The notes under the pieces are model-generated. The model saw nothing but the letters and a program-made list of their open reading frames with translations, had not been told where the DNA came from and did not search any database. This document shows positions 53,434-62,438 of a stretch of DNA of 64,000 nt, piece by piece (the stretch's first letter is position 1; each line of letters opens with the position of its first letter). A program made the translations under genes and the position numbers. Source of the stretch: an uncultured Prevotella sp. (GTDB lineage Bacteria > Bacteroidota > Bacteroidia > Bacteroidales > Bacteroidaceae); contig CALIZL010000079.1 of the NCBI GenBank assembly GCA_938028745.1, positions 13,018 through 77,017 on the forward strand, read 5' to 3'.

Positions 53434-54888
53434 TTATTCCTCTTTCTTCTTTATTCGCACGCGTATTTTCCAGCCTGTCCACAAACACCAAAGTATGGCC
53501 ATGCCCACGATAAAGATGTACACAACGGACATTGAACCCAAGAAAGTGTACATCCTACCCGTGTGTATCTCTAATGCAACGTTGCGGAGCGACATCGGCA
53601 ACGAAGACATCCATTGGGGCATGGGGGCAAAATCGGTGCCTGCCGAATAGTTAACTACGTATTCGTTTGGACCGAAATCGCTGCTGAAACCTGCCACGGC
53701 GTTGGCTCCGACAGGCGGACCTTGCACGGCTATGGCCGGTTGCTCCGTGAAATAGTCGATTACCATCCCCGTACTACGCTGCCAAATGCACAGTCCGCTG
53801 AACGAGCCAAGCAGCCAATAATCGCCATCCACCGTTTTTTGCACGTTCAATCCCATTACGCTTACAGGCGGCTGAACGTCTAGTTTGTTAGGTTTTTCTG
53901 AGAGTGTGGCCAGCGAGTAAAACCCATCCGAGGTGTAAAGCAGCCAATCGTGCATGCGTTCGTCCCAACGCAGCGAGCGCAGTTTGTCGTACCACGGGTT
54001 GTTGCTGCTGGTTTTGGTTAGCGGAATGGCAGGTACTTTGACATTGGCCACAAACAAAAGCAGGGGCGGACGAAGAAACCAGCCGGTAATGCAGACAAGT
54101 AGGGTGAGTATGATTGTTAGGCGGCCGATGCGGTCGTGCCACGAAAACAGCCATTGTCTGGCAGCAGTGTGCGCTTTCTTTCCGATGTGGGGCAACAGCC
54201 AATAAACCACTCCCGAAAGACAAAGGAAAATAAGTACCAGCGCAACCACATCCACAACAAGCTTGCCCACAAGTCCAAACAATTCGCCACTATGCAGCCA
54301 CCAAAGGGTGCGGAAAAGCGAAAAACGTGGCGCACCGCCATCGGGTGCGGCTAGTTCTATGCGTTGAAAACTGCGGTAAGGTGCGCGGGCAAGAAACACT
54401 TGCGACCGCGTTGTTACCACGAGCGTGTCTCCGCGTGTGGCAATATCCGATATTCTGTCGCCGTGTAGCAAGTCTAAGTTCACGGCTTGCCAGGTCTTTT
54501 TCCCGTCGAGCCTGAACAAACCATACTGTCCTGCGGCGAAAACTTCGCCCGTAGGCACGATGGCCATGCCGCGAATATTGCGGTTGTCTACTCCCAGGGG
54601 CATGCCTTTGTTAAAGTCCATGAACGCCTTGGCGGTGCTGTCGGTTAGCCATACGCCTGCATTGCCATAGAGCAGAACCTTGTTGTGCCACTTAATGGTG
54701 CCGCGAAACAGTCCGTTGTTCCACTTGTCGTAGCTATATTCTTTGGGTAAGAGATTGCGTCCCACGTTGACGCCTGAAAAAAGCGTTGGGTGGTTAAGTA
54801 CAATTCCCGATACGCAAAACATCAATAAGAAGAAAGCCAGCACCAATCCGAAGTAACGATGGTGCTTTGTCCATTGTTTCTTTTTCAC
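53434..54888 (-). CDS. PepSY-associated transmembrane protein (PepSY_TM family)
   Basis: 484 residues. N-terminal helix (YFGLVLAFFLLMFCVSGIVLN), a long periplasmic domain, further helices at about 220-245, 265-285 and a final one near 450-470 (SVVYIFIVGMAILWCLWTGW), ending in a basic tail. The pattern and the HHRYFGL and LHSGELFGL segments (histidine-bearing helix starts) fit the PepSY-associated membrane family, often linked to iron uptake or periplasmic electron transfer. A barrel gene and two TonB-domain genes are next door, which agrees with a metal-uptake setting, but no siderophore genes are present. Convergent with the second TonB-domain gene, 29 bp between stops. Confidence 0.82.
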   Translation of the reverse strand: MKKKQWTKHHRYFGLVLAFFLLMFCVSGIVLNHPTLFSGVNVGRNLLPKEYSYDKWNNGLFRGTIKWHNKVLLYGNAGVWLTDSTAKAFMDFNKGMPLGVDNRNIRGMAIVPTGEVFAAGQYGLFRLDGKKTWQAVNLDLLHGDRISDIATRGDTLVVTTRSQVFLARAPYRSFQRIELAAPDGGAPRFSLFRTLWWLHSGELFGLVGKLVVDVVALVLIFLCLSGVVYWLLPHIGKKAHTAARQWLFSWHDRIGRLTIILTLLVCITGWFLRPPLLLFVANVKVPAIPLTKTSSNNPWYDKLRSLRWDERMHDWLLYTSDGFYSLATLSEKPNKLDVQPPVSVMGLNVQKTVDGDYWLLGSFSGLCIWQRSTGMVIDYFTEQPAIAVQGPPVGANAVAGFSSDFGPNEYVVNYSAGTDFAPMPQWMSSLPMSLRNVALEIHTGRMYTFLGSMSVVYIFIVGMAILWCLWTGWKIRVRIKKKEE

Positions 54889-55054
54889 CTTTCAGTTGTT
54901 TGTATGTTTTCTTCACCCCCCTCGTTTTTGTTATGCGCCATGTACGAACGGCTTGACATAGACCACGAAAGTGGGTGAGGAGTAATATAAATAAGTGCTG
55001 GCCGTTGAACCAAAGTTGTGGTCTATACAATGCGGCAAGCCTTTTTTGAGCATA

Positions 55055-55085
55055 CAAATTTATGAAAAATGGTTGATTTCGCAAA
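55055..55085 (-). promoter_or_regulatory. Promoter of the PepSY gene (TTTG-N19-TAAATTTG)
   Basis: On the minus strand TAAATTTG (55055-55062) and TTTG (55082-55085), 19 bp apart: full match. The leader before the ATG at 54888 is about 160 nt. Confidence 0.7.
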
Positions 55086-55129
55086 ATCAAATCGGCCTAA
55101 AATGAACGGAGGTTAAAACTGGGTTGAGA

Positions 55130-55300
55130 AGAAGATGAGTTGAGAAGTTGAGAAATTGGGAAGTTGACGGGTGGACGAGTTTACAAGTTTGCAAGGTGAC
55201 GAATGGACAAGTTAACCATTAGGCGAGTGGACAAGTTGGCGTGTTTGTGCGTTAGCAAGTTTACAAGTTGGCGGGCTTATGAGTTGTTTAGTTGGTGCAT
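55130..55300. repeat. 8-bp degenerate tandem repeat tract
   Basis: gagttgag aagttgag aaattggg aagttgac gggtggac gagtttac aagtttgc and so on, 8-base steps, upstream of the RHS/WG region. Confidence 0.75.
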
Positions 55301-55379
55301 TGACGACTTGTTGTCGTCGTAACGATTTTGTTTTAGTTGGTTAGATGGGCAGTGGGCCCGTGACTTGCATTGTTCTGAA

Positions 55380-55745
55380 GACATCGAACGTACGGCAAGT
55401 TAGCTGTCGTTATCGCCATTGCTGCGCGCTTGTCTTCTTTGTATCGCGTTGTTCTAAATGCAGAGAGATAACTAGATGATTAAGGAGGTAGCCGTAATGG
55501 CTATCCCCCTAATCTCTTTTTGGCCGTTGTTACTGGCTTACTTTCAGTATTCCTTATTGGTTTTAATGTCGAGCCAACCCGGTATTCCTTTCTTGACAAT
55601 GTGGTAGAAGGAGTCGGTTACTTTCTTTATTTTATCATATACAGGTACTTTGTCGCGAGGGAAAAGGCCTACTTTCTTGTCCTTGTAGAAGTAAGTTAGG
55701 CCATCGGGGCGCATGATGATTGAGTCGTTGTTTATCGGGAATATT
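55380..55745. repeat. Direct repeat with 63070-63430: end and downstream part of the WG-like gene
   Basis: About 365 bp. The part 55544-55745 encodes the C-terminus of the WG-like protein; the part 55380-55543 is downstream of it. The match to 63070-63430 is near-perfect over the coding part and weaker downstream. It marks a duplicated segment and could serve as a recombination site. Confidence 0.8.
55481..55527 (-). terminator. Hairpin after the WG-like gene, conserved in both copies
   Basis: On the minus strand gattagggggatagcc / ggctacctccttaatc. In the second copy (about 63172-63218) both arms have changed but still pair over most of the stem. It is likely a terminator or processing structure, though no T-run follows. 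Confidence 0.55.
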
Positions 55746-57169
55746 GTTTTCCCCACGATTTTTACAGGTGGGTAGACCAGAATTGTTTTATCCCTATTAC
55801 CCAAGGATTCGTAATTATACTCTGGTTTCACACTCTTATCCTTATCATATTCGTAGACCATGATGCCGAACTTCCCTTTCCTGCATACCCTTAGCATTTT
55901 AGGGTACACTTTGTCTTTGGGGTCTTCGTTGTTTTCATCATAGCTAAATGATTTTCCCCCATCGAGGAATGCCACCGCATCTGATGGTAGAAGGTCGGAA
56001 AGCCAATAACGTTCGTCTATATCTGGGTCGCCTGGGTCTTGAGTATAGATTTGCACAAGATGTTTGCCTTTATTTTTAAGAATGTTGTGTCTCCAGTAAA
56101 TCACTGTTCCACACTTTATTCGACCCCACCTCCTGATGGGCTTTTTAATCTTTTGGCCCATTTCGTCATAGTAGAAAGCTCCTTTTTCGTTCAATACTTC
56201 AATACATCCAACCATGCACGTTTCAATCTCTCTTGCTACTTTTGCTTTTCCAACGTTTAGTTTGTTGAGGTAAAGGTTGAAAACGTCGATGCGGTTTCCT
56301 CGCTTTGCAATGATAAAGCGATAACTGCCGCTAATCCAGTCGTATTCTTCTTTCAATACGTTCTCTCCCAGTTGATTAATCAGTCTGAGTTTCCCAGTTT
56401 CGGTCTTTTCAACGTCGTAGAAACTATATCTATTGAAGTACTGAAATTCGTAAGGCTTGGCTCCGTCGTACTTGTCCCCAACCTTTGTCAGCTCCCTTGG
56501 ATAAAGAGGCTTATAGAACGGATACATCAGTCCGCCTTTTGGACTGGGAAATATCACATATTTAATGCCTTCCCTGTATAGTATGAATATCTTCTTGCCT
56601 CCTTTAATTTCCAAAATCAGTGGAACGAAGTAGCTTGATTGAGTGGAGCGCCAAGTAACAACTGTGTCGGGGATGTTGCTTGATAGGGTGCGGTGGTAAT
56701 CATCATGTTCTCCATCCCCATAAATAAGCTCCTGCTTGGTGGCAAAATCGTGCCTTAGAAACTTCAACACATAAGTGGGTTCGTTGGTTTCATGTTCTTG
56801 TTTCCCACAGTCGTCAATGGTAAAGGTCTTGTTGATGTATGCGTCCAAAGCAATTGTATGTAGTTCTTGGGCATCTACCAGTCTTTGCTGTGGCTTGTCG
56901 ATGTCGATTCTGCTCAATGTGTCTTTGTGTGGATTAATGTTCCATCCTATCAGCATGATGTTAGGAGACTTGTACTGTGTTGGCTTTTCCTCAACTTGTA
57001 GGCTTTGCCTTGTGTATTGGTTTGGCCCAATCTTGGTGTACACTTTGATGTCATTGCTACTGTCGTCAAAACTAACGGCATCAACATCGGGCAACGAGAT
57101 GGTTTGTTGCGCATGCAGGCTTGTTGCATGATAACAACAGAGAATAACGAGGGCTAATAGCTTTTTCAT
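55544..57169 (-). CDS. Exported WG-repeat-like protein
   Basis: 541 residues from the ATG at 57167-57169 (MKKLLALVILCCYHATSLHAQ, a clear signal peptide). A longer start at 57208 is rejected because a -7 box (57196-57203) overlaps it. The body has repeated units resembling WG repeats: KFGIMVYEYDKDKSVKPEYN, KKVGLFPRDKVPVYDKIKKV and the final GWLDIKTNKEY. It is paralogous to the partial gene at 63236-64000. WG-repeat proteins have no established biochemical function, and the family often accompanies secreted or toxin-like systems. The neighbours are immunity-like small lipoproteins and RHS fragments on the other strand. Confidence 0.8.
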   Translation of the reverse strand: MKKLLALVILCCYHATSLHAQQTISLPDVDAVSFDDSSNDIKVYTKIGPNQYTRQSLQVEEKPTQYKSPNIMLIGWNINPHKDTLSRIDIDKPQQRLVDAQELHTIALDAYINKTFTIDDCGKQEHETNEPTYVLKFLRHDFATKQELIYGDGEHDDYHRTLSSNIPDTVVTWRSTQSSYFVPLILEIKGGKKIFILYREGIKYVIFPSPKGGLMYPFYKPLYPRELTKVGDKYDGAKPYEFQYFNRYSFYDVEKTETGKLRLINQLGENVLKEEYDWISGSYRFIIAKRGNRIDVFNLYLNKLNVGKAKVAREIETCMVGCIEVLNEKGAFYYDEMGQKIKKPIRRWGRIKCGTVIYWRHNILKNKGKHLVQIYTQDPGDPDIDERYWLSDLLPSDAVAFLDGGKSFSYDENNEDPKDKVYPKMLRVCRKGKFGIMVYEYDKDKSVKPEYNYESLGNRDKTILVYPPVKIVGKTIFPINNDSIIMRPDGLTYFYKDKKVGLFPRDKVPVYDKIKKVTDSFYHIVKKGIPGWLDIKTNKEY

Positions 57170-57195
57170 AGGCGCTTTTTTGTTTGTGTTGTGAG

Positions 57196-57203
57196 CAAAG
57201 ATA
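57196..57203 (-). promoter_or_regulatory. -7 box TATCTTTG of the WG-like gene
   Basis: TATCTTTG on the minus strand, 27 bp before the ATG at 57169. No -33 partner seen. Confidence 0.55.
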
Positions 57204-57340
57204 ATCATTTCAACGGAATGAAGCTAATTATTTAACAAAAGAATATCGAGGGCAGGCGTTTTAGTATAGTTTATAGGGGGATAATACATAAATCTATATG
57301 ATAAAAAACTTTGTTTTGTTTTTCTTACATGTGTTAATTG

Positions 57341-57390
57341 TTTAATGTTTCTATAAATTGAGAGGGGTTTGTTATGTTTGTGATGCAAAA
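57341..57390. repeat. Short dispersed repeat, copy B
   Basis: tttaatgtttctataaattg to tttgtgatgca, about 80 percent identical to 9480-9530. A third short relic (tttaatatttctatat) lies at about 60600. Confidence 0.5.
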
Positions 57391-57438
57391 ACAAACTAAA
57401 TATTCCTATAATATATGATGTGTTGGATAAGTTTACAG

Positions 57439-57818
57439 TAACATTCGTGTATGTACGCATGGGCAACGGCACGGAAAGTACGTACCGCTTACTACCGCTA
57501 GTGCGAGCGGTTGCAGGGCATGCTGCTCACGGCTAACGGAGACCGCATCATGGAAACGCAATATAAATACGCCCCAATAGACAATATTCTGGGCATATCT
57601 AACGTTATTACACCAAAGCCACCAAACCGCCGAAAGAGGGGTGAGGGCTGGCAGCATGGATGGCACAGACGGCCTTAATGCGGACAAGGAACTCGACGAG
57701 GGGGCTGGATTGTACTACTATGGTGCAAGAAATATGATCCTGAGGAAGAGTTTGTGGTATGGATGCACTAATTGAGAAAGCTCCTTACATTGGAGGGTAT
57801 GTATACCCGCAACAATTA
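57439..57818 (+). pseudogene. RHS-family (polymorphic toxin) gene fragment, multiply frameshifted
   Basis: Pieces of the RHS-associated core are readable in different frames: ERLQGMLLTANGDRIMETQY (from about 57507) then DNILGISNVI; further on EGAGLYYYGAR, then YDPEEEFVVWM in a second frame, LWYG in the first, and APYIGGYVYP at the end. Frameshifts and stops separate them and the N-terminal and toxin parts are absent. It shows that a toxin-bearing RHS protein was once encoded here in the same direction as the small lipoproteins that follow. Confidence 0.8.
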
Positions 57819-57897
57819 TAGAGCATGAATTAGACATAACCATAAAGGAAAATGGTGTGATGTTGCAGCTCCACGTACGATTAAAAAGGAAGAAGTG

Positions 57898-58449
57898 ATG
57901 AAGGCTTTATACATAAGCATAGCATTGTTTGTAATGTATGGTTGCAAAGCAAGGGTGAGAAATGAATGTGTTGCTAAGGATTCTATAGTCGTAACATACT
58001 ATCGGGGACATTACGAATCTTTTAGCGAGGTGTCCTTTGTTGATATGAAACAAATGTCTGATAGAAAAATGCCAAATGAAACGATTAGCATAGATTCCAC
58101 ATTGTTCCGTAAATTTAAGGGCTTTATAAGAAAGGTTTCTAGGGACAGGCTCTCGGCTGACGATGCACGCTTTTATCTAAAATGTCATAAAGATGAAATG
58201 ACGATGGGTATCCCTGTTCATCTACATGCTTCACAAGAACAAGCGGACAAGTCATTACGTTATACAATTTATCAGATATTGTGGAAGACAAAATACTTTA
58301 ATACCATAAAGCATGGAAGTTTAAAATATGTTCTATTGATTAAAGAGTTTGGTGTTCCTGATGATTACAGATATGATGAAACTTCTTCTTGCTCTGATAA
58401 AGTGCCTTCAAAGTTGAAAAAGATCATACTTGTGGAGCGTAATAAATGA
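57898..58449 (+). CDS. Small lipoprotein, immunity-like, family unknown
   Basis: 183 residues from the ATG at 57898 (a GTG three bases earlier is possible), with ribosome-binding-like aaaaaggaagaag in front. Lipobox MYGC (Cys at about residue 16) after a short hydrophobic start. The mature part is basic/acidic mixed, with no recognised domain. It directly follows the wrecked RHS core, and such a gene in that position is typically an immunity protein for the lost toxin; this is inference from position. AT-rich like its neighbours. Confidence 0.75.
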   Translation: MKALYISIALFVMYGCKARVRNECVAKDSIVVTYYRGHYESFSEVSFVDMKQMSDRKMPNETISIDSTLFRKFKGFIRKVSRDRLSADDARFYLKCHKDEMTMGIPVHLHASQEQADKSLRYTIYQILWKTKYFNTIKHGSLKYVLLIKEFGVPDDYRYDETSSCSDKVPSKLKKIILVERNK

Positions 58450-58583
58450 CACTCTATTAGACATGCGCTTTGTTGTGGGTAGGCATCACTAAAGATGGCG
58501 GTAGTGTTTCTATACAAAAAACAATCAGCACTAAAAGTAATGCGATGCTACCATACAAAATATAAATAAAAATGATGGTTTAA

Positions 58584-59087
58584 ATGAATAAGTTAATATC
58601 AATATGCGTCTTTGCAATAGGGACCGTTCTTGTTTGTAGCTGCACAAATCACTTCCCTGAAAAAGTAGAACGGTATATTTCAAAACATAATATATTGAAT
58701 GACCAGGGAAAAGGCGAATTAGATTTACGTGAGGCACTAGATATAGACTATGACACGATGTATGTCTTTTATTCACTTACTCCACTAAATGGAATTCAAA
58801 ATATAATCGGAATAAAAACATATGGGGATGCAGAAGATCCTTATACGGCTCTTATCGGGTCGGATTCTGAAATGTGTAGAATTATTTTCATAAAGAACAA
58901 GAGCGTTGTATACGAGGATGATTATTACTATTATGAATATAAGTTGGATTTACAATTCGAGAAATTTCGTAAAATTAGCGGATATGGCATTTTTGATGGT
59001 AGTCCTATTGCCGTACATGGCTATATATGTACAAAACACCATTTTACGGTAAGTAGAGTATCAGATGATAGATATATTATGGAATAG
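58584..59087 (+). CDS. Small lipoprotein, immunity-like, family unknown
   Basis: 167 residues. Lipoprotein signal ending VLVCSC, so Cys near residue 20. The mature region is rich in acidic and Tyr residues (EDDYYYYEYKLDLQFEKF). No family recognised. It sits 134 bp after the previous gene and just before a second RHS fragment, in the same direction. Confidence 0.75.
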   Translation: MNKLISICVFAIGTVLVCSCTNHFPEKVERYISKHNILNDQGKGELDLREALDIDYDTMYVFYSLTPLNGIQNIIGIKTYGDAEDPYTALIGSDSEMCRIIFIKNKSVVYEDDYYYYEYKLDLQFEKFRKISGYGIFDGSPIAVHGYICTKHHFTVSRVSDDRYIME

Positions 59088-59094
59088 GTTTCCT

Positions 59095-59308
59095 GCACGT
59101 CGCGTAGAAATATGCAACGCCAACCCCACACTCGTAACGGACGACAGCCTGAACACGGAGCGGAGAATGACGTGGAACGAAAAGAACCGCCTCATATGGC
59201 ACTGGCAGATAACGGCAAGCATAGCCGTTAACCCGTTTAACGCATCTGACGAACGAATAATAAGGAACTGCGGCTTTGGGGGCGTGTGTGTCGACGGCGA
59301 ACCATAAG
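59095..59308 (+). pseudogene. RHS repeat fragment, frameshifted
   Basis: One frame gives NPTLVTDDSLNTERRMTWNE and then KNRLI; a shifted frame gives MALADNGKHSR; returning to the first frame gives NASDERIIRNCGFGGVCVDG. These are the standard residues of an RHS/YD repeat (a GNPTLVTDD... TERRMTWDEENRL type unit) broken by frameshifts. Only about 70 residues remain. Confidence 0.8.
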
Positions 59309-59336
59309 CATATCAAAATAGAAGGAGAAAAAGACA

Positions 59337-59762
59337 ATGAAGTTTAATTCTGTTATCTTGGTTTTTCTAGTACTGGGCATATCATCATGTTGTGCTCAAA
59401 AAACACGTTGCAAAAGAGAGAAAGACATCACAAATGAACTTTCCTTCATAAATAATAAACGTATCAATTTCTCTATAAAGAAAGTCACTTGCGATACATG
59501 CTTTCCTATATTTGATATTGGCTATCGTGTAAGAGTAAAATTGACTCCAAAACAAGACAGCATTATAGTAAGGATGAAAAGAAGAGAATGGTTGTCTCTA
59601 CTCAATGATGAAACAACTGATTATGCAGCAAACATCCTGCTTTATTACATTTATAATCGCGATGCCATAGTCCTTTTACACAATAGAAGTATTAGGGACT
59701 GGAGAGCCGCGATGAAAGAAGACGATATATTGTATTGGGAACAGAAACTGAAATACCATTAA
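59337..59762 (+). CDS. Small exported protein, immunity-like, family unknown
   Basis: 141 residues. Hydrophobic start and ISSCCAQ, which could be a lipobox (Cys near 18) or a signal peptidase I site. Ribosome-binding-like gaaggagaaa 10 bp ahead of the start. Mature part has KVTCDTCFPIFDIGYR. No family recognised. Begins 29 bp after the RHS repeat fragment in the same direction. Confidence 0.7.
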   Translation: MKFNSVILVFLVLGISSCCAQKTRCKREKDITNELSFINNKRINFSIKKVTCDTCFPIFDIGYRVRVKLTPKQDSIIVRMKRREWLSLLNDETTDYAANILLYYIYNRDAIVLLHNRSIRDWRAAMKEDDILYWEQKLKYH

Positions 59763-59984
59763 TTGGTTGCCAATATTCTTAAGCATAAGCATAAATCTTT
59801 CTCTCACTAGCAGGCGCAGCAGAAACTTTTTCAAATGAAGGATATAGTTAGGCTTTGATTTACGTAGAGCCTGAGGGAGACCGTCATCGCTTAGCACCTT
59901 ATTTCAAGATAGCCATGAACCCAAGTAAGAGTTAATAGACAAGTCTATAACGGCAAGAAAAGAAACCATTAAAAATATGAAATA
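59763..59984. other. Gene-free stretch with no recognised remnant
   Basis: Short frames with stops; no clear RHS match. Confidence 0.35.
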
Positions 59985-60563
59985 ATGAGAATCGTATTTG
60001 TTCTGTTTTGTTTCATACTATTCGATCATAGTATGTTGTTTAGCCAAGGCATTAATCCTATTCAAGCTAGATGGTGTATAAGGGGAGAGAAAGGAGATTA
60101 TGGCGAGACCCGTTCGTGCCTGTATTCTATTCAGAACAACACATCCGCTAAACTCTTAATCTTCTTTGTCGAGGAAAATAATGACTCTTTACTTCCTGTT
60201 CAACTCTTAAGACGGAAACTCCTGCGTAGATACGGAGATTTTAGTTTGTCAATGTTGGAATGGGAACCAAATATGGTCATTGAAGACAGTTGTGCTATTA
60301 TTCCAGAATTATTTGTAAAGTGCTTACTCCCAAAAGAAACATTTGAAATCATTATGCTTTTTAATTCTTCGGATAGAGAGAAGACTAATGTTGACATTAC
60401 TAAGCATCTGTTGGTATGTGATGAACACATGTTTGCCGACTCATTGATAGGGATGCCGAACTTTGTGAAAAATCTAAGCTTGTTTCGTGTTGACTACCCC
60501 TATCCTTATGTTGTCATGAATTCGAGCATATTCCAGGCATTTATCTATAAGCAGGTTAAGTAA
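59985..60563 (+). CDS. Small exported protein, immunity-like, family unknown
   Basis: 192 residues with an N-terminal signal peptide (MRIVFVLFCFILFDHSMLFSQ), no lipobox. Mature region begins GINPIQARWCIRGEKGDYGE; no recognised domain. Same strand and similar composition as the neighbouring small lipoprotein genes. Function unknown. Confidence 0.7.
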   Translation: MRIVFVLFCFILFDHSMLFSQGINPIQARWCIRGEKGDYGETRSCLYSIQNNTSAKLLIFFVEENNDSLLPVQLLRRKLLRRYGDFSLSMLEWEPNMVIEDSCAIIPELFVKCLLPKETFEIIMLFNSSDREKTNVDITKHLLVCDEHMFADSLIGMPNFVKNLSLFRVDYPYPYVVMNSSIFQAFIYKQVK

Positions 60564-60643
60564 ACGACTTATAATTTAACAATGAAGTGGTCTTGGTTTT
60601 TAATATTTCTATATATTGCAGTCTGGTAAAAACCAAATAAAAA

Positions 60644-61198
60644 ATGAAACAGATAATAATAGTTTTTATCTTTGTGGGGCTATGTACCTGCAAAAGTCAT
60701 GAAAGAGAGGCAACAAAGTTCTTATGTCATTTCAAAGACTTGGCAGAGTTTCCGTGCGGTGACATTCTTAGTTCAATGCCACTACCGACACAAGATACCA
60801 TAAGTTATGATATACTTGCAAGCAGGTTTTTGTTGCCTGTAAATACAATTATGCTCTCAAACGCTCACAACCGTTCGACATTTTGTTATGTTGGAAAGTA
60901 TAAAATTGCTGATGGATGTTATGTGTTAGCATGTAAAGAGTTTTACAACTACCATGACTCTAGAATTACCATATACTTGTATAATGATAAACAAGATGTT
61001 ATTACATCATCATTATTAGTTGGCAGTCACGATGAATTCTTAGATGTAGATAGTGAATATAAAAATGGAACAATAACGATTCGGACAACGTACAAGAAAG
61101 TACAAAATGGCTTAGACCCTCCTGAAGGGCAGGAGTATATTCAGAAACAACTGACACGTAAATACCACATAGATGATAATTATCATTTCGTAGAATAA
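60644..61198 (+). CDS. Small lipoprotein, immunity-like, family unknown
   Basis: 184 residues; lipoprotein signal MKQIIIVFIFVGLCTC with Cys at about residue 16. Mature part rich in Tyr and Asp; no family recognised. 80 bp after the previous gene, same direction. Confidence 0.72.
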   Translation: MKQIIIVFIFVGLCTCKSHEREATKFLCHFKDLAEFPCGDILSSMPLPTQDTISYDILASRFLLPVNTIMLSNAHNRSTFCYVGKYKIADGCYVLACKEFYNYHDSRITIYLYNDKQDVITSSLLVGSHDEFLDVDSEYKNGTITIRTTYKKVQNGLDPPEGQEYIQKQLTRKYHIDDNYHFVE

Positions 61199-61209
61199 TT
61201 TTCTCTCAC

Positions 61210-61392
61210 ATGAACCCCTTATGGAACATGGATTTTCTCATGCTGTTGATAGAGCCAACAATCCAAGAATGCATTGATTATGATAAGTACTACCAAGAGT
61301 TTAAGGACAATGAACAAAAACTAGATTCGATATATATTGCAAAGAAGTGTGGCATAAAGTTATGGCTAATATCAAGAGAGTATAATTTCTGA
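61210..61392 (+). CDS. Short reading frame (60 codons), possibly a remnant
   Basis: Starts 11 bp after the preceding stop. The amino-terminal part MNPLWNMDFLMLLIEPTI is mildly hydrophobic and the rest is charged. No family or signal. It could be the surviving piece of another small gene. Confidence 0.3.
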   Translation: MNPLWNMDFLMLLIEPTIQECIDYDKYYQEFKDNEQKLDSIYIAKKCGIKLWLISREYNF

Positions 61393-61802
61393 AATACCTG
61401 GATGTTGTTAGAGTATTTTGTGCGAGGTCAAAGCGCGTACGTGCCAAGTGGCGTTCTCTGGCGGTTTGTTGCATATATGGCATTGTTAGTCTTTTATTTT
61501 AGCTTGTAGAAAATGCCCAGGATAGCATCCTGCTGGTTTCCTTTTTGAAACATACCACATTCTTTCACTGGCAGAAGGGGCTAGTATAAAATATTATTGT
61601 AACTTTGTCCAGAACTTCGTACATGGTAAGAGTGTTTATTTTGGTTTATTATTTCAAAGATAACAAACTTCTCTCTATTTAAAGTAAATACGACTTTAAC
61701 ACCATAGAAAGAGTTACATGCAACAGAAGTATGGAACCTGTAAACCTGAAAGGGAATGCCATTTTAGAAAAAACTAAAAACATCAAGTCTTTAAAAAACG
61801 GT
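61393..61802. other. Gene-free stretch
   Basis: About 410 bp. TAACTTTG at 61600-61607 matches a -7 box but has no -33 partner; it could serve the next gene. No remnant was recognised. Confidence 0.4.
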
Positions 61803-62372
61803 ATGGAGAAACAGAAAGTTATAATGCTTGTACTCTGCTTGTGCTCGATGCTCAGTAATTATGGACAGAAGGAAGTTACATACCTTATCAATGAAAAAGA
61901 CACGCTTATGTACAAAGATGGGGAGTACGTATTTAACAAACTCCAATATAATAACATCAGTACAGAGTTTAGTTCACTGATAAGATGCCTATCTCTAAAT
62001 AAGAGTGCGGAAATGTACGTGATGAAGATTAGCAACCACAATGGCAAACTGTCAATTCTAATCCAAAACTGGGAATATCGTGGTATTGTTTCTTTAAGGA
62101 AAAGAAATGTGTATGGCATGTATAGAAGTAAGGAAATGAAGGACTTTTTAGTGTGTTACGACCATTCGTGTTCTATCGAAAATATAAAGAGGCTCTTTCA
62201 ACGAACATCCCAGAAACTGAACATCAATATTCGTATGAAGATATTGCCCAATGGCGAATACATCATCATAGAAGACATCACAACGCAATATTGTGGAAAG
62301 TTAATAAGAAACCGCCTGAAAACTGACAAGTTCATTTTGAACAATAAGATATTGTACAAAAGAAGGGAATAG
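61803..62372 (+). CDS. Small exported protein, immunity-like, family unknown
   Basis: 189 residues from the ATG at 61803, chosen because it gives a signal peptide (MEKQKVIMLVLCLCSMLSNY) and Gln at the cleavage site; an upstream in-frame ATG at 61731 would add 24 polar residues. The mature part contains EVTYLINEKDTLMYKDGEY and a basic C-terminus. No family recognised. Confidence 0.7.
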   Translation: MEKQKVIMLVLCLCSMLSNYGQKEVTYLINEKDTLMYKDGEYVFNKLQYNNISTEFSSLIRCLSLNKSAEMYVMKISNHNGKLSILIQNWEYRGIVSLRKRNVYGMYRSKEMKDFLVCYDHSCSIENIKRLFQRTSQKLNINIRMKILPNGEYIIIEDITTQYCGKLIRNRLKTDKFILNNKILYKRRE

Positions 62373-62438
62373 TGATTTCTTTAGAAGTTATTATAGTGAG
62401 AGGTCGGGATTCGATATCGATGTTGAAAAGAATAAATA

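Noticed and set aside
57224..57472. An 82-codon minus-strand frame containing HHKHNKPLSIYRNIK, echoed by HHKGNKPISVYRNIK at 9339-9551.
   Set aside because: The shared residues come from the short 50-bp DNA repeat; the rest of the frames is unrelated, so no gene is called.
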